Notes: generated by a model from the letters alone, not told the origin. DNA of 64,000 bases from Planktothrix serta PCC 8927 (GCF_900010725.2 NZ_LR734877.1:23015-87014), one strand, 5' to 3'. Shown: positions 17,289 to 26,452, numbered from the stretch's first letter. Translations and numbers: made by a program.

Positions 17289-18338
17289 TTATGATAAGAT
17301 TAAGGGTAAATCTTCGTTTAGAGACTCCAATGACCCAAAAGTAGAATCTAAAGAATCCGCTAGTTGAGGAGCGCTTTCAATCATACCATATTGAGCAAAT
17401 TTTTCTGACATTTCTTGCCAACGGTTGGCAGAAATAGAACCGATTTGCTCAGGGTTAATCCCAAAGGTAATATAATCAGAAATTAATTTTAAAGATTGAG
17501 TTTGGTAATCTAAATTATGATATTTACTCTGAGGTTTTGTGTAAAAATCAACAACAATTTTAGCAGCTTGATTAATATCATTTAAAGCTAATTTCCATCC
17601 TTGAAAAGAAGCTTTTAAAAACTGATTAACCCTTTGAGGATTATGCTCTAATAACCACTGATGGGCAAAAATTACCTGCACATAAGCATCATATCCATAG
17701 TCACTAAATTTTAAAATTTGGGGTAGAATTCCCGTTTGGGAATTAAAGCCAAGGGGTTCATCGACAATATAACATTGAACTGCTGCTAATTCCCCACTTT
17801 GTAAGCGATCATATTTATCTTGATAGGAAATCGGAACAATTTCAATGTCTTGGGGTAATAAGCCACTCGTATTCATGACGAATTCCATGACTTTTTTAGT
17901 ATTTCCCTGCATTCCGACTTTTTGACCGACTAAATCATGGAGGGATTGAATATTTTTTTCGGGAAGAGACATTAACCCCAAAGGGGAGGCTTGAAACATT
18001 GTAGCGATCGCTTTAATCGGATATCCTTGAACTTGTGCGGCTAAAATTGCATCTTGTTCTCCACATCCTAAGATTAAGGGATTTTCGGCTACTTGTTCAA
18101 ATATTCCCCGATGTAAATTTACCGATTTAATTTCAACCTCTAACCCCCGTTGTTGATAAAGTCCATAATAATCCGCTAATAATAATCCTGCAAATTGAAC
18201 ATTATATTTCCAATCTAACTGCATGATTAAAGGTGCGGTTGGGGAGAGATTCAAATCGGTTAGAGGTGTTAATTTTTTACCCACGAAGGAAAATACTAAA
18301 GCACCAGAGTATTTTACAAAGTCTCGCCGAGAAATCAA
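17289..18338 (-). CDS. NMT1/THI5-like (SsuA/ThiY-type) ABC substrate-binding protein with Tat signal
   Basis: The protein begins MISRRDFVKYSGALVFSFVG, a twin-arginine export signal. The mature part is an NMT1/THI5-type binding protein: MQLDWKYNVQFAGLLLADYYGLY (~40-62), LGCGEQDAILAAQVQGYPIKAIA, LVGQKVGMQG, and AVQCYIVDEPLGF. The family binds thiamine-pyrimidine precursors, riboflavin, sulfonates or nitrate, and the ligand cannot be told here. No permease or ATPase is adjacent. I chose TTG 18338 because GGAGGG (18346-18351) lies seven bases upstream; the TTG at 18353 would leave that site inside the gene. It lies 36 bp after the UbiH-like gene on the same strand and is probably co-transcribed. 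Confidence 0.85.
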   Translation of the reverse strand: MISRRDFVKYSGALVFSFVGKKLTPLTDLNLSPTAPLIMQLDWKYNVQFAGLLLADYYGLYQQRGLEVEIKSVNLHRGIFEQVAENPLILGCGEQDAILAAQVQGYPIKAIATMFQASPLGLMSLPEKNIQSLHDLVGQKVGMQGNTKKVMEFVMNTSGLLPQDIEIVPISYQDKYDRLQSGELAAVQCYIVDEPLGFNSQTGILPQILKFSDYGYDAYVQVIFAHQWLLEHNPQRVNQFLKASFQGWKLALNDINQAAKIVVDFYTKPQSKYHNLDYQTQSLKLISDYITFGINPEQIGSISANRWQEMSEKFAQYGMIESAPQLADSLDSTFGSLESLNEDLPLILS

Positions 18339-18345
18339 TTCTATT

Positions 18346-18351
18346 CCCTCC
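18346..18351 (-). promoter_or_regulatory. Shine-Dalgarno GGAGGG deciding the TTG start at 18338
   Basis: On the minus strand GGAGGG is followed by seven bases and then TTG ATT TCT CGG CGA, which encodes the Tat motif directly after the start. Confidence 0.7.
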
Positions 18352-18374
18352 AAGCACAGTAAATCAGAATAAAT

Positions 18375-19589
18375 TTAATCGGCTATTTTGGGGGGACGAC
18401 CGATTAAACCTGTCATTAATCGTAATGCCAAATACCGCAAAACTTGCACTTTTTTTAATACCCCTAATCCCATTCGGCGTAAACTCACTTTTGGTGTCCA
18501 ATCTCCTGAAAAGCTTCGATCTAAAAAATCCGTTAAGCCTAAAACGATTAAATTCTCTTTTTGTCGCCAACTTTCATAACGTTTTAATCCCCCTTCTTGT
18601 CCAATATCTTCACCCTTTTCCTGGGCTATTTTCAACACTTCGGCTAAGGCTCCCGCATCCCGAATTCCCATATTTAATCCTTGTCCACCAACAGGATGAC
18701 AACCATGAGCCGCATCTCCTACTAATGCTAATCGGTGTTGAACATAGCGATCGCTCTGCATTAATTGTACAGGATAAACATAGCGATCGCTCAATAATTC
18801 TAATTTTCCTAATAATCCTCCCGTGCGATATTCTAATAATTGCAAAAACTCGGTTTCATCTAATTCTTTTAACGCCTGAGCTTCCGCATGGGGAGCCGTC
18901 CAAACCACTTGACAACGATTTCCGGGTAAAGGTAAAACCCCCATCGGGCCACTGGGCCAAAACCGTTCAAAGGCAACATTTTGATGGGATTTTTCCGTTT
19001 TAATGGTCATCGCAATACAAGATTGCCAATATTTCCAACCGTGAGTTTTAATTCCGGCTTCTTCTCTGATTCGAGATTTAGAACCATCCGCCGCCACAAT
19101 AATTCGACTGCGAAGTGTTTGAGAATTCCCCTGGTTTTCTATGTTTATTTCTACATAATCGGGATGATAATTAACAGTTTTTAAAATAGCCGGACATTGC
19201 CAAGAAACATTCGGACATTGTTTTAAAAATTCATACATTGCTGACAGCATCACCCCATGTTCGCCCACATATCCTAATTCATCGGTTCCTAAATCTTGGG
19301 GGAGAAACTTCACAACACTGGGGTAATCGGAATCGCTTAAACTAATTTGATAAAACGTAGTAATTTTCGGTAAAATCTGATTCCAAACTCCAACTCCGTT
19401 GAGAATACGTCCGGTTTGTAACGTTAACGCATAAGCGAGTTGTTTACTAATGACAACTTCTGGCCGTTGGGATTCTATGATCGTTACTTTTAACCCCGAA
19501 TCTTTCAACCCACAGGCTAAAGTAGCTCCAACAATTCCACCCCCGACAATAACCACATCATAATCTATCTCTGGCTTTGAGGAATTCAT
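18375..19589 (-). CDS. FAD-dependent UbiH/COQ6-family monooxygenase
   Basis: This ~404-residue flavoprotein hydroxylase has the dinucleotide motif DVVIVGGGIVGATLACGL near the N-terminus, a middle DG motif (RIIVAADGSKSRIREEAG), and the second FAD motif LALVGDAAHGCHPVGGQGLNMG. These place it in the UbiH/UbiF/COQ6 group of aromatic-ring hydroxylases. Cyanobacteria make plastoquinone and phylloquinone, not ubiquinone, so a quinone-related ring hydroxylation is plausible but the substrate is unknown. I chose ATG 19589 just before the FAD motif. ATG 19628 and TTG 19661 are in frame upstream, and no start has a clear ribosome-binding site. The Tat-type binding protein follows in the same operon. Confidence 0.87.
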   Translation of the reverse strand: MNSSKPEIDYDVVIVGGGIVGATLACGLKDSGLKVTIIESQRPEVVISKQLAYALTLQTGRILNGVGVWNQILPKITTFYQISLSDSDYPSVVKFLPQDLGTDELGYVGEHGVMLSAMYEFLKQCPNVSWQCPAILKTVNYHPDYVEINIENQGNSQTLRSRIIVAADGSKSRIREEAGIKTHGWKYWQSCIAMTIKTEKSHQNVAFERFWPSGPMGVLPLPGNRCQVVWTAPHAEAQALKELDETEFLQLLEYRTGGLLGKLELLSDRYVYPVQLMQSDRYVQHRLALVGDAAHGCHPVGGQGLNMGIRDAGALAEVLKIAQEKGEDIGQEGGLKRYESWRQKENLIVLGLTDFLDRSFSGDWTPKVSLRRMGLGVLKKVQVLRYLALRLMTGLIGRPPKIAD

Positions 19590-19845
19590 GGCGGCGGATT
19601 GAGTTTGTAAATGCGACGACACCAGCATAATGTTCGGTGATTGTACTGAGAATATGAACAAATTCTATTGTTACACATTTTCAATCACCGGATCAGTTTC
19701 CGAACTAAAATCTGATTCTTTTTCACAAAAAAACTTAGTATAAGGCGCAAATCTTTCTAAAATAATTTCCATTTTTTGAGAGTGTTAATAAGCGACTCAA
19801 AAAATAGGGTAAACTGAACACTGGTTAATGTAAGCTCTTTTTTTC

Positions 19846-20913
19846 ATGACACATCCTGCTGCACCCGAAATTAATCCCCATCTCTGGCCAGAGTTATTAC
19901 AACAACTATTAGACCGCCAATCCCTTTCCATCACGCAAGCGTCACAATTAATGCAGGGATGGCTCTCGGAAACAGTTCCTCCTGTGCTTTCCGGCGCGAT
20001 TTTGGCTGCTATTCAAGCTAAAGGCGTATCCGCCGAAGAATTAGCAGGAATGGCCTCGGTTTTACAGTCGTTTTGTCCTCCTCAACCCCCTTCCAGCCTA
20101 ACCTCTCCCTATCGGGTTATTGATACCTGTGGAACAGGTGGCGATGGAGCTTCAACCTTTAATATTTCTACCACCGTTGCCTTTGTTGCGGCTGCGGCTA
20201 AGGTTCCAGTGGCTAAACATGGAAATCGTTCAGCCTCGAGTAAAGTCGGCTCGGCGGACGTGTTAGAAGCCTTGGGAGTCAACTTAAAAGCACCGGGGGA
20301 AAAAGTTACCCAGGCTTTATCGGCGGTCGGAATTACGTTTTTATTTGCTCCCGGTTGGCATCCGGCCATGAAGGCCGTTGTCCCCCTGCGTCAAACGCTG
20401 AAAGTCCGAACTGTATTTAATTTATTAGGGCCGTTAGTAAATCCCTTACATCCTAGCGGACAAATCATGGGTGTTTTTGATTCAAAATTGCTCCGTACTA
20501 TTGCGGAAGCGTTAAATCAATTAGGTACGGAAGTTGCGATTGTTTTACATGGACGGGAAAGACTGGATGAAGCGGGATTAGGGGATATTACTGACTTAGC
20601 AATTTTATCTCAAGGTGATGTTCAACAAGTCACTTTGAACCCCCAAGATGTCGGGTTAACTTCCGCACCCCTCAGCGCTCTCAAAGGAGGAAATATTGAA
20701 GAAAATGTTGAAATTCTGCGAAATTTATTACAAGGAAAAGGAACACAACCTCAACAAGATGTGGTGGCTCTAAATACTTCTTTAGCATTACAAGTTGGGG
20801 GTGTTGTTCCGATGGGAGATCATCAGAAAGGAATCTGTTTAGCTCAAGAGATTTTACAAAGTGGTGTGGCTTGGTCAAAACTGGAAGAACTGGTTAAATT
20901 TCTGCAAGATTAA
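19846..20913 (+). CDS. trpD: anthranilate phosphoribosyltransferase TrpD
   Basis: This 355-residue enzyme transfers phosphoribose from PRPP to anthranilate, the second step of tryptophan synthesis. Signature motifs are [20 protein letters not shown] (~88-107), [21 protein letters not shown] (as KHGNRSASS then [12 protein letters not shown], ~123-143), and [16 protein letters not shown]. The N-terminal helical domain ([20 protein letters not shown]) is complete. It is a lone gene here; trp genes are scattered in cyanobacteria. It converges with the UPF0182 gene. Confidence 0.96.
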   Translation: MTHPAAPEINPHLWPELLQQLLDRQSLSITQASQLMQGWLSETVPPVLSGAILAAIQAKGVSAEELAGMASVLQSFCPPQPPSSLTSPYRVIDTCGTGGDGASTFNISTTVAFVAAAAKVPVAKHGNRSASSKVGSADVLEALGVNLKAPGEKVTQALSAVGITFLFAPGWHPAMKAVVPLRQTLKVRTVFNLLGPLVNPLHPSGQIMGVFDSKLLRTIAEALNQLGTEVAIVLHGRERLDEAGLGDITDLAILSQGDVQQVTLNPQDVGLTSAPLSALKGGNIEENVEILRNLLQGKGTQPQQDVVALNTSLALQVGGVVPMGDHQKGICLAQEILQSGVAWSKLEELVKFLQD

Positions 20914-20962
20914 TGTTATAGCATCGTAAGAGATTTGCAGAAAAGTTACCCAATTTTTAAGA

Positions 20963-20989
20963 GGGTTGGGAGACCCAACCCCTACATTT
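20963..20989 (+). terminator. intrinsic terminator-like hairpin after trpD
   Basis: GGGTTGGG-AGA-CCCAACCC (20963-20981) forms a strong 8-bp GC-rich stem followed by CTACATTTTTT. It lies between the convergent trpD and UPF0182 genes. Confidence 0.6.
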
Positions 20990-20998
20990 TTTATAGAT

Positions 20999-23900
20999 TT
21001 AACTGGGTTTAGGTATCGGTAAATTTAGGGGAACAGAGGGTTGAACGGGTTTAACTTGAAAGACATCTTTTAACGCTTGTTCTAAAGTGGGTCGCATGAC
21101 AATTCTATTTTCACTGGCGACAATCACTCGAACTAAGGTTGGTAAACTATTTTCTGTTGCTTCTAAATATAAAGGTTCAACATAAAGTAGGGATTGTTCA
21201 ATGGGAATCACTAATAAATTACCTTGAATAACCCGTGATCCTTGACGACTCCAGAGGGAAATTTGCTCAGAAATTTCCGGTTCTTGGTTAATTAAAGCTT
21301 CCACCTGTTCCGGGCCAAAAATCAAACGTTGTTTGGGGAAACGATATAAGAGTAAATTCCCATAATGTTCGAGATCAGAACGAGCCGCTAACCACGCCAC
21401 TAAATTATTCCGACTCGCGGGAGTAAACGGAAGCAGAAGCATAAATTCCTCTGATTTTTCCGTCGGTAATCGCATAATCAAGTAATAGGGTTCTATGGGT
21501 TGTTGTTTGTCTGCATAAATTTCAACCGGAACTCGCCAAAGGTCTTCTCGATTATAAAAAACAATCGGATCACTCATGTGATAAGTGAGTAAATGTTGAG
21601 ATTGAGAGCTAAATAAATCAACGGGATAGCGAATATGTTGACGCAGCATAATTGGCATTTCTTCAATCGGATGAAATAAATCAGGAAAAACTATTGTTAG
21701 CGTCGATATAATTGGATCTTGAGCTTGATCTAAATAATAAAATTTGATTTTTCCATTATAGGCATCAACAATAACTTTAACCGAATTTCTAATATAATTA
21801 AAGTCGGCTCCTTCTGGATCGGAATAGGGGTAAAGATTACTGGTTGTATAAGCATCAATCATCCAATATAAATAATTATGATCAACGGAGGTCGAATTAG
21901 AATCAGCAACAACAAGATAGGGATTACTATCATAATGTAGGAAAGGTGCGATCGCTTTCACCCGTTCTAAGATATTTCGCCGAAATAGTAATTTTGTTTT
22001 CGGGGTAAAGTTATCAGTAAATAGCATTTGCCAATTTTTTAAATAATAAGCAAATAAAAACCGTTTCCATCCGGTTCCAATGACAATTCCTCCTTCTCCG
22101 TCATAGATGTTATAAACATTCTCATTTCCCAAGGGAAAATCGAGTTCTTTGACTTGAGTTGAAGTCATGATTTGAGTATTAGTCAGTAAGCCGTAATAAA
22201 GTCGAGGTTTACCAATGGGAATCAGATTTTTAATTCGAGGAGAAACTTCTAAGGTTGTATCTTGATCTAATAGGGGATCAGCACCAATATTTTTAACAAA
22301 ATATTCAGGAAGACCCCCCTCAGCCACTCGATTAACAGGAGAGAGAGTAAAACCATAACCATGAGTATAAACTAAATGTTCATTAACCCAAGTCTTGGCT
22401 TTTTCAGGAACTAATTCATAATTTAATTCCCTAGGAGCGATCAGTACCTGTTGCTTTTGTAAATCTGTGTTGAACTTTCCTAAAAACTTCTCTGGTAAAA
22501 TAGAATACCGATCATAATCTGCATCGGAAAATTCATAATAGAGGCGAATTTGTTGTAATTGACGATTGGTTTGTAATAAGGGTCGTTTGTCCCAAAGACG
22601 AATATTATCAATCGTTAAATTATTATTTTGAATATTGGTATAGGTTAGTTTAGCATTGGGGTCAAATGTTTCCACCTTGATTTGATCTAAATTAAATCCT
22701 TGGCGAGTATACTTAATACTCTGCTTAATATAAGGTAATTCTCGTTCTAATTCGTTGGGTAGAACAATTAACTGTTGAACTAAACTGGGTATAATCCCTG
22801 CTACTAGAATAACAAGTCCTAAATACCAAGTAAAAATCGCTCTCAGGGAATAGCTATCTGCAAATAATTTATTTCGTAGGGGGTTCCGGTGTTTTTTTAG
22901 ACGGTTTAATCCTATGTTTTTTAATAAAATCTCAATATAAGGTCTGATTTTTTTAACAGAAAAAACTGCTTGCCAAGTTAGAAAAATAGCAATAAAAACA
23001 GCAACAATTGATAATAATAAATAACCCGGTTTTAAGATATTAACATCAGTATAGTCTGCACCAAATACAACTCCCTCGCTGGAGTACAACAATTCATAAC
23101 GAGCTAACCAATAGCGCATAGCACAACTGAACATTAGAAGCGCTGCTAATCCATGAAGGTGACGTTGCTGGGGTTGGGAAAAACTAGGAAATCGTCCTTG
23201 ACTGAGACTATTTCCCGAAAGTAAATACATTAAACTACAGGTAATAAAGCTAACCGAAAATAATCCGATCAACCAAAATTCCAGCAGGTGAGCAATGGGG
23301 AGACTAAAAATATAAAAGCTAATATCTCGATTTAATAAAGGTTCTATTTGGTCAAAGGAAGTCGGATGAAAATATTGTAAAAAATTTGCCCAATAACTTG
23401 ACAATAACAAGCTAAACCCAAAGCTAAAAATTAATACAATAAAACTAAAAACTATTAAAGGTTTCCAGAGAATAGCAATAACCAAGCTGAATAAAATAGG
23501 TATTTTCCAACTATAAGATTTAAAAAAATTAATCCCTTGCTCAAAAATTTGAGGTTCAAACTGTGCGGGAAGGGTAAAAAATAGAGGGGGACTGGAATCC
23601 CAATGCCAATAACTTATAAAAATCTGGCTATAGTGAATAATAATAGAACCCAGTAACAGAGATAAACCTATAACAATCAATAAAAGCGAAGGTAATCCTA
23701 ATGAAAATCTGGGTAAATTTTGATGAGATAAATCAAAAATATTATCAGGATGTTTATTTTGTAAATGATCAGGTAAATATTGATAGCGTTGGGCTAGAAT
23801 TAAATTTCCCCCTAACCAAACTGCGGTAATACATAAACCCAATAAAGCTAACCCAATTTCTATTTTTAATCGTTCTTGAAAAACGGACAAATAATTAACT

Positions 23901-24007
23901 TCTTTAAACCACAATGATTCAGCCAGAAATTTAGCACTGAGATCGAGAATAAATCCTAACCCCAATACGGCTAAACTAATTTTAAAAATCCAATTTTTGG
24001 TGATCAT
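20999..24007 (-). CDS. UPF0182-family large integral membrane protein (1002 aa)
   Basis: The N-terminal third contains about seven hydrophobic segments, for example ISLAVLGLGFILDLSAKFLA, FSLGLPSLLLIVIGLSLLLG and AIFTWYLGLVILVAGIIPSL. A ~600-residue domain follows that is probably extracytoplasmic. Conserved-looking patches include PYIKQSIKYTRQGFNLDQI (~430), VNEHLVYTHGYGFTLSPVN (~540) and YWMIDAYTTSNLYPYSDP (~715). The end is proline-rich. UPF0182 proteins are widespread in actinobacteria and cyanobacteria with no settled function that I know of. The gene stands alone, with its own start region beside mpg. Length is typical for the family. Confidence 0.92.
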   Translation of the reverse strand: MITKNWIFKISLAVLGLGFILDLSAKFLAESLWFKEVNYLSVFQERLKIEIGLALLGLCITAVWLGGNLILAQRYQYLPDHLQNKHPDNIFDLSHQNLPRFSLGLPSLLLIVIGLSLLLGSIIIHYSQIFISYWHWDSSPPLFFTLPAQFEPQIFEQGINFFKSYSWKIPILFSLVIAILWKPLIVFSFIVLIFSFGFSLLLSSYWANFLQYFHPTSFDQIEPLLNRDISFYIFSLPIAHLLEFWLIGLFSVSFITCSLMYLLSGNSLSQGRFPSFSQPQQRHLHGLAALLMFSCAMRYWLARYELLYSSEGVVFGADYTDVNILKPGYLLLSIVAVFIAIFLTWQAVFSVKKIRPYIEILLKNIGLNRLKKHRNPLRNKLFADSYSLRAIFTWYLGLVILVAGIIPSLVQQLIVLPNELERELPYIKQSIKYTRQGFNLDQIKVETFDPNAKLTYTNIQNNNLTIDNIRLWDKRPLLQTNRQLQQIRLYYEFSDADYDRYSILPEKFLGKFNTDLQKQQVLIAPRELNYELVPEKAKTWVNEHLVYTHGYGFTLSPVNRVAEGGLPEYFVKNIGADPLLDQDTTLEVSPRIKNLIPIGKPRLYYGLLTNTQIMTSTQVKELDFPLGNENVYNIYDGEGGIVIGTGWKRFLFAYYLKNWQMLFTDNFTPKTKLLFRRNILERVKAIAPFLHYDSNPYLVVADSNSTSVDHNYLYWMIDAYTTSNLYPYSDPEGADFNYIRNSVKVIVDAYNGKIKFYYLDQAQDPIISTLTIVFPDLFHPIEEMPIMLRQHIRYPVDLFSSQSQHLLTYHMSDPIVFYNREDLWRVPVEIYADKQQPIEPYYLIMRLPTEKSEEFMLLLPFTPASRNNLVAWLAARSDLEHYGNLLLYRFPKQRLIFGPEQVEALINQEPEISEQISLWSRQGSRVIQGNLLVIPIEQSLLYVEPLYLEATENSLPTLVRVIVASENRIVMRPTLEQALKDVFQVKPVQPSVPLNLPIPKPS

Positions 24008-24077
24008 GGAACTAAATTGAGCCAGGAGAAAGCCATTAGTTTTATTTTAACCTGTGAATTTAATCCCAAGGATTGAT

Positions 24078-24716
24078 TTACACTTTAGAAACCGATGGAC
24101 AATCTGCCAGATACCATCGCCAAGGAAAATCCTTTCCTTGAGAAAGTCCAATGCGTGTGGTTTGGATAATAGCACTTGGCTGTTGTTCTAAGCTCTGTTG
24201 AAAGGCTGAAGTCCGATGTTCTAACCATAAAGGTTGATCTGGACGTAGAGGCAAACCGTTAAACTGAGTATTAATTTGTAGGAGACGACACAATTTTCCA
24301 GGGCCAGAAGCTAAACGAATCCTTTGTTTTGGGGTTAGAGGTTGAGTTTGTTCTAACTGGGCGAGAAGGGAAACTGGAACAGATTCTAACTGTAAAGCCC
24401 GAATTAAGACCGCACTAGGAACTCCCTCTAAATCTGTGACCACATTCAAACAACAATACATTCCATAAATCAAATAGACATAACTGACTCCTGCTGGGCC
24501 AAACATCACCGCATTCCGAGGAGTCCGACGACGATAGGCATGACAAGCCGGATCATCCGGTGCATAAGCTTCTGTTTCAACAATTAAACCACGAATTTGC
24601 TCTCCATCTGGGAGTTGTCGCACCAGTGTACACCCCAATAATTCCGGTGCGACCTGAATTGATGGTACTGCCAACTCAGATGGGTCTACAATCAAAGGCG
24701 TTGGCATTGAGTTCAT
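24078..24716 (-). CDS. 3-methyladenine DNA glycosylase (AAG/MPG family)
   Basis: This ~212-residue enzyme excises alkylated purines in base-excision repair. The family core is visible: ELLGCTLVRQL, GLIVETEAYAPDDPACHAYRRRTPRNAVMF (split, residues ~45-75, with the catalytic Glu in VETEAY), GVSYVYLIYGMYCCLNVVTD, AVLIRALQ, and LASGPGKLCRLLQI. I prefer ATG 24716 or 24707 to the upstream TTG at 24725. A possible small gene begins on the opposite strand at 24725, so the two would be divergent with almost no spacing. Confidence 0.93.
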   Translation of the reverse strand: MNSMPTPLIVDPSELAVPSIQVAPELLGCTLVRQLPDGEQIRGLIVETEAYAPDDPACHAYRRRTPRNAVMFGPAGVSYVYLIYGMYCCLNVVTDLEGVPSAVLIRALQLESVPVSLLAQLEQTQPLTPKQRIRLASGPGKLCRLLQINTQFNGLPLRPDQPLWLEHRTSAFQQSLEQQPSAIIQTTRIGLSQGKDFPWRWYLADCPSVSKV

Positions 24717-24724
24717 AAACGACA

Positions 24725-24847
24725 ATGGATATAAAATTCGTGTTAGCTGGATTAACGGTATTATTTACCTTTTCTTGCCTGTTCTTCGGAACTAAAAATG
24801 GCTTCTATGATACCGATAATTATCACGGTAACGGTTCCGCCCACTAA
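24725..24847 (+). CDS. possible small single-membrane-segment protein (40 aa)
   Basis: ATG 24725 opens a 41-codon frame. The product has a hydrophobic N-terminal helix (FVLAGLTVLFTFSCLFFG, residues 4-21) and a polar aromatic tail, TKNGFYDTDNYHGNGSAH, whose composition looks selected rather than random. The ending reminds me of NdhP, a ~40-residue single-helix subunit of the cyanobacterial NDH-1L complex, but I cannot confirm this from memory alone. Caveats: there is no strong ribosome-binding site, and the promoter would have to lie inside mpg. It is not listed among longer frames because of its size. Confidence 0.5.
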   Translation: MDIKFVLAGLTVLFTFSCLFFGTKNGFYDTDNYHGNGSAH

Positions 24848-24885
24848 TTGGGGGGTGTGGGGGTCAAGACTATTTGATTAGGGTT

Positions 24886-24962
24886 TGACCTCTCCCCTAA
24901 CCCCTCTCCTGCAAGGCGAGGGGAGAAAGAACACACCCCCGACCCCTCTCCTGCAAGGTGAT
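24886..24962. repeat. CCCCTCTCCTGCAAGG-type palindromic repeat, two copies
   Basis: GACCTCTCCCCTAACCCCTC followed by TCCTGCAAGGCGAGGGGAGA forms an inverted repeat (CTCTCCCC / GGGGAGA, CCCCTC / GAGGGG). A second partial copy, ACCCCTCTCCTGCAAGGTGA, follows at about 24942-24962. The same element occurs twice inside the TPR-CHAT gene at 30447-30530. Confidence 0.85.
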
Positions 24963-25000
24963 GGGATTAATTGTTACAATTAAGTTTCTATAGTAACCTG

Positions 25001-25249
25001 TTATCGGTTGATATCATAGGTTTCAATGATATAGGATTCAGGAATAGTTTGAACGGAAGATTGAGAAGATTTAGAATTGAGAATTAAGACAAAAATTAGG
25101 GCGATCGCACTAAAAACAATAACCGTTAAAACCGGATCATTAGTGCGAATATGACGCTCTCTTCCACATTTTAAACACACCCAATGATCAGCATCGTGGC
25201 GGTTTTGAACCCAACGACAGGTAAAGCCATTGCATTCATTATCTTGCAT
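25001..25249 (-). CDS. small zinc-ribbon-like membrane protein, function unknown (82 aa)
   Basis: ATG 25249 is preceded by AAAAGGAGATAT, a strong ribosome-binding site. The N-terminal part contains ECNGFTCRW and HWVCLKCGRERH, giving C-x4-C and C-x2-C pairs that could bind zinc. A hydrophobic segment follows (VLTVIVFSAIALIFVLILNS, ~40-59), then a short polar tail. The layout suggests a metal-binding cytoplasmic head on a single membrane anchor. I recognise no family, and the neighbours give no clue. Confidence 0.7.
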   Translation of the reverse strand: MQDNECNGFTCRWVQNRHDADHWVCLKCGRERHIRTNDPVLTVIVFSAIALIFVLILNSKSSQSSVQTIPESYIIETYDINR

Positions 25250-25358
25250 AATATCTCCTTTTATTTTAACCTAAATTGATTCAAAAAGCCTGTAGGGGCG
25301 GGTGTCTCTTTGCTTTGAAAATTACCCCAAATATTGCTAAACCCGCCCAGTTTTTTCG

Positions 25359-25952
25359 TTAGATTTGATAGTCTGAACGATTGATCATATAGTGGGCATA
25401 TTGGCGACCATCGTAGATAAATTGATCCGTGATGCAGGTCATGCCAATTTTTTCGAGAATATGACAGGACGGGATATTATTAATATGGGCAAAGGCATCA
25501 ATACGCGGTTGATTTAAGCCATAAAATCCCAGTTTTAAAGCCATTTTTCCGGCTTCAGTTCCGTATCCTTTGCGCCAATATTCACACCCTAAAAAATAGC
25601 CAATTTGCAGATAGGGACTGCGGTTGCTTAAATAGAGTTTAACGGCCCCCATAACATCTTTTGTCTGTTTATTCAACAGAAAATAAGCTCCCCATCCCTG
25701 TCGTTCCCAATCTTTTTGAAACGCTAGGGTTTCAAGTTTCGCTTGTGCGTTTGAACGCGCCCCAGTCGTGACATATTTCATGATTTCCTGAGCTTTTAAC
25801 ATCCGTTGAATCTCTGGAAAATAATCGACATGGGGTTTAATCAATTGCATCCGAGGCGTTTCTACAGTTGTCGGTAATTGTAGATTAAATTGACGGTTAG
25901 GGAAGGATTGAATATTGTTTGCAGAATTGATGGATAACTCGTAAGATGTCAT
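25359..25952 (-). CDS. GNAT-family (RimJ/RimL-type) N-acetyltransferase
   Basis: This 197-residue protein has the RimJ-like layout: LQLPTTVETPRMQLIKPHVD start, QGWGAYFLLNKQTKDVMGAV (~85-104), the acetyl-CoA-binding segment LGCEYWRKGYGTEAGKMAL (~124-142), and HINNIPSCHILEKIGM (~158-173). It probably acetylates a protein N-terminus or small amine; the substrate is not predictable. A tail (ITDQFIYDGRQYAHYMINR) is typical of the family. It is monocistronic. Confidence 0.88.
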   Translation of the reverse strand: MTSYELSINSANNIQSFPNRQFNLQLPTTVETPRMQLIKPHVDYFPEIQRMLKAQEIMKYVTTGARSNAQAKLETLAFQKDWERQGWGAYFLLNKQTKDVMGAVKLYLSNRSPYLQIGYFLGCEYWRKGYGTEAGKMALKLGFYGLNQPRIDAFAHINNIPSCHILEKIGMTCITDQFIYDGRQYAHYMINRSDYQI

Positions 25953-26108
25953 AATCTATTCCTGAACTCTGTTGTTATCGTGACAGGAAACTCTAGGAAT
26001 AAAAACTGACACTCATTAACGAATCAATAGCATTATTAAACAGGTTTCATTAAACGGGTTTCTCAACTTTTTAAGGTTAATGACCATTAACGATTTAATA
26101 ACCAGGAT

Positions 26109-26225
26109 AGCCCTGAACTAAAGTTCGGGCTAAAAGCTAAAGTTATCTAAAGATAACTCAAGATTTGATTCCATTAACCCGTTTTAACGGGTTTTAGCTC
26201 TTAGCCTGAAATTTATTTCAAGGCT
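26109..26225. repeat. imperfect inverted-repeat (MITE-like) element
   Basis: The left arm starts AGCCCTGAACTAAAGTTCGG followed by GCTAAAAGCTAAA. The reverse complement of the right arm starts AGCCTTGAAATAAATTTCAG followed by GCTAAGAGCTAAA. The ~33-bp arms match at most positions. Internal small hairpins (AGTTATCT/AGATAACT; AACCCGTT/AACGGGTT) are also present. No coding capacity. Confidence 0.8.
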
Positions 26226-26345
26226 TTATAGATTTTTGGCCCTTATCGGTTAATGCTCATTAACGAAATAATAGTAATTTTCAAAATCGATAATTTTAGC
26301 TTGAATTTTATTGAGGGGTTTGTTATCTTCAAATCAGAGAACTTC

Positions 26346-26410
26346 AGAAACCGGGTTTCTTAACACAAATATCGGTGTTGAACATAGATCTGGCTAGAAA
26401 CCCGGTTTCT
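26346..26410. promoter_or_regulatory. 15-bp inverted repeat in the leader of the DUF4384-type/CHAT operon
   Basis: AGAAACCGGGTTTCT (26346-26360) and AGAAACCCGGTTTCT (26396-26410) are exact reverse complements 35 bp apart, 43 bp before the start codon. They can form a strong leader hairpin, as terminator-attenuator or repeat insertion. The same motif builds the terminator at 41054-41086 and appears singly near 9825. Confidence 0.6.
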
Positions 26411-26452
26411 CGGTTCGTTTCTCGGTTCCCAATATTAAACCAGAGGAGAATT

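Larger units (their letters stand above)
25953..26452. other. 500-bp non-coding region before the DUF4384-type/CHAT operon
   Basis: No gene is seen. It contains a 117-bp imperfect inverted-repeat element (26109-26225) and a 15-bp perfect inverted repeat in the operon leader (26346-26360 with 26396-26410), both listed separately. Further TTAACG(A/G) motifs recur around 26012-26100 and 26250-26265. Confidence 0.6.
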
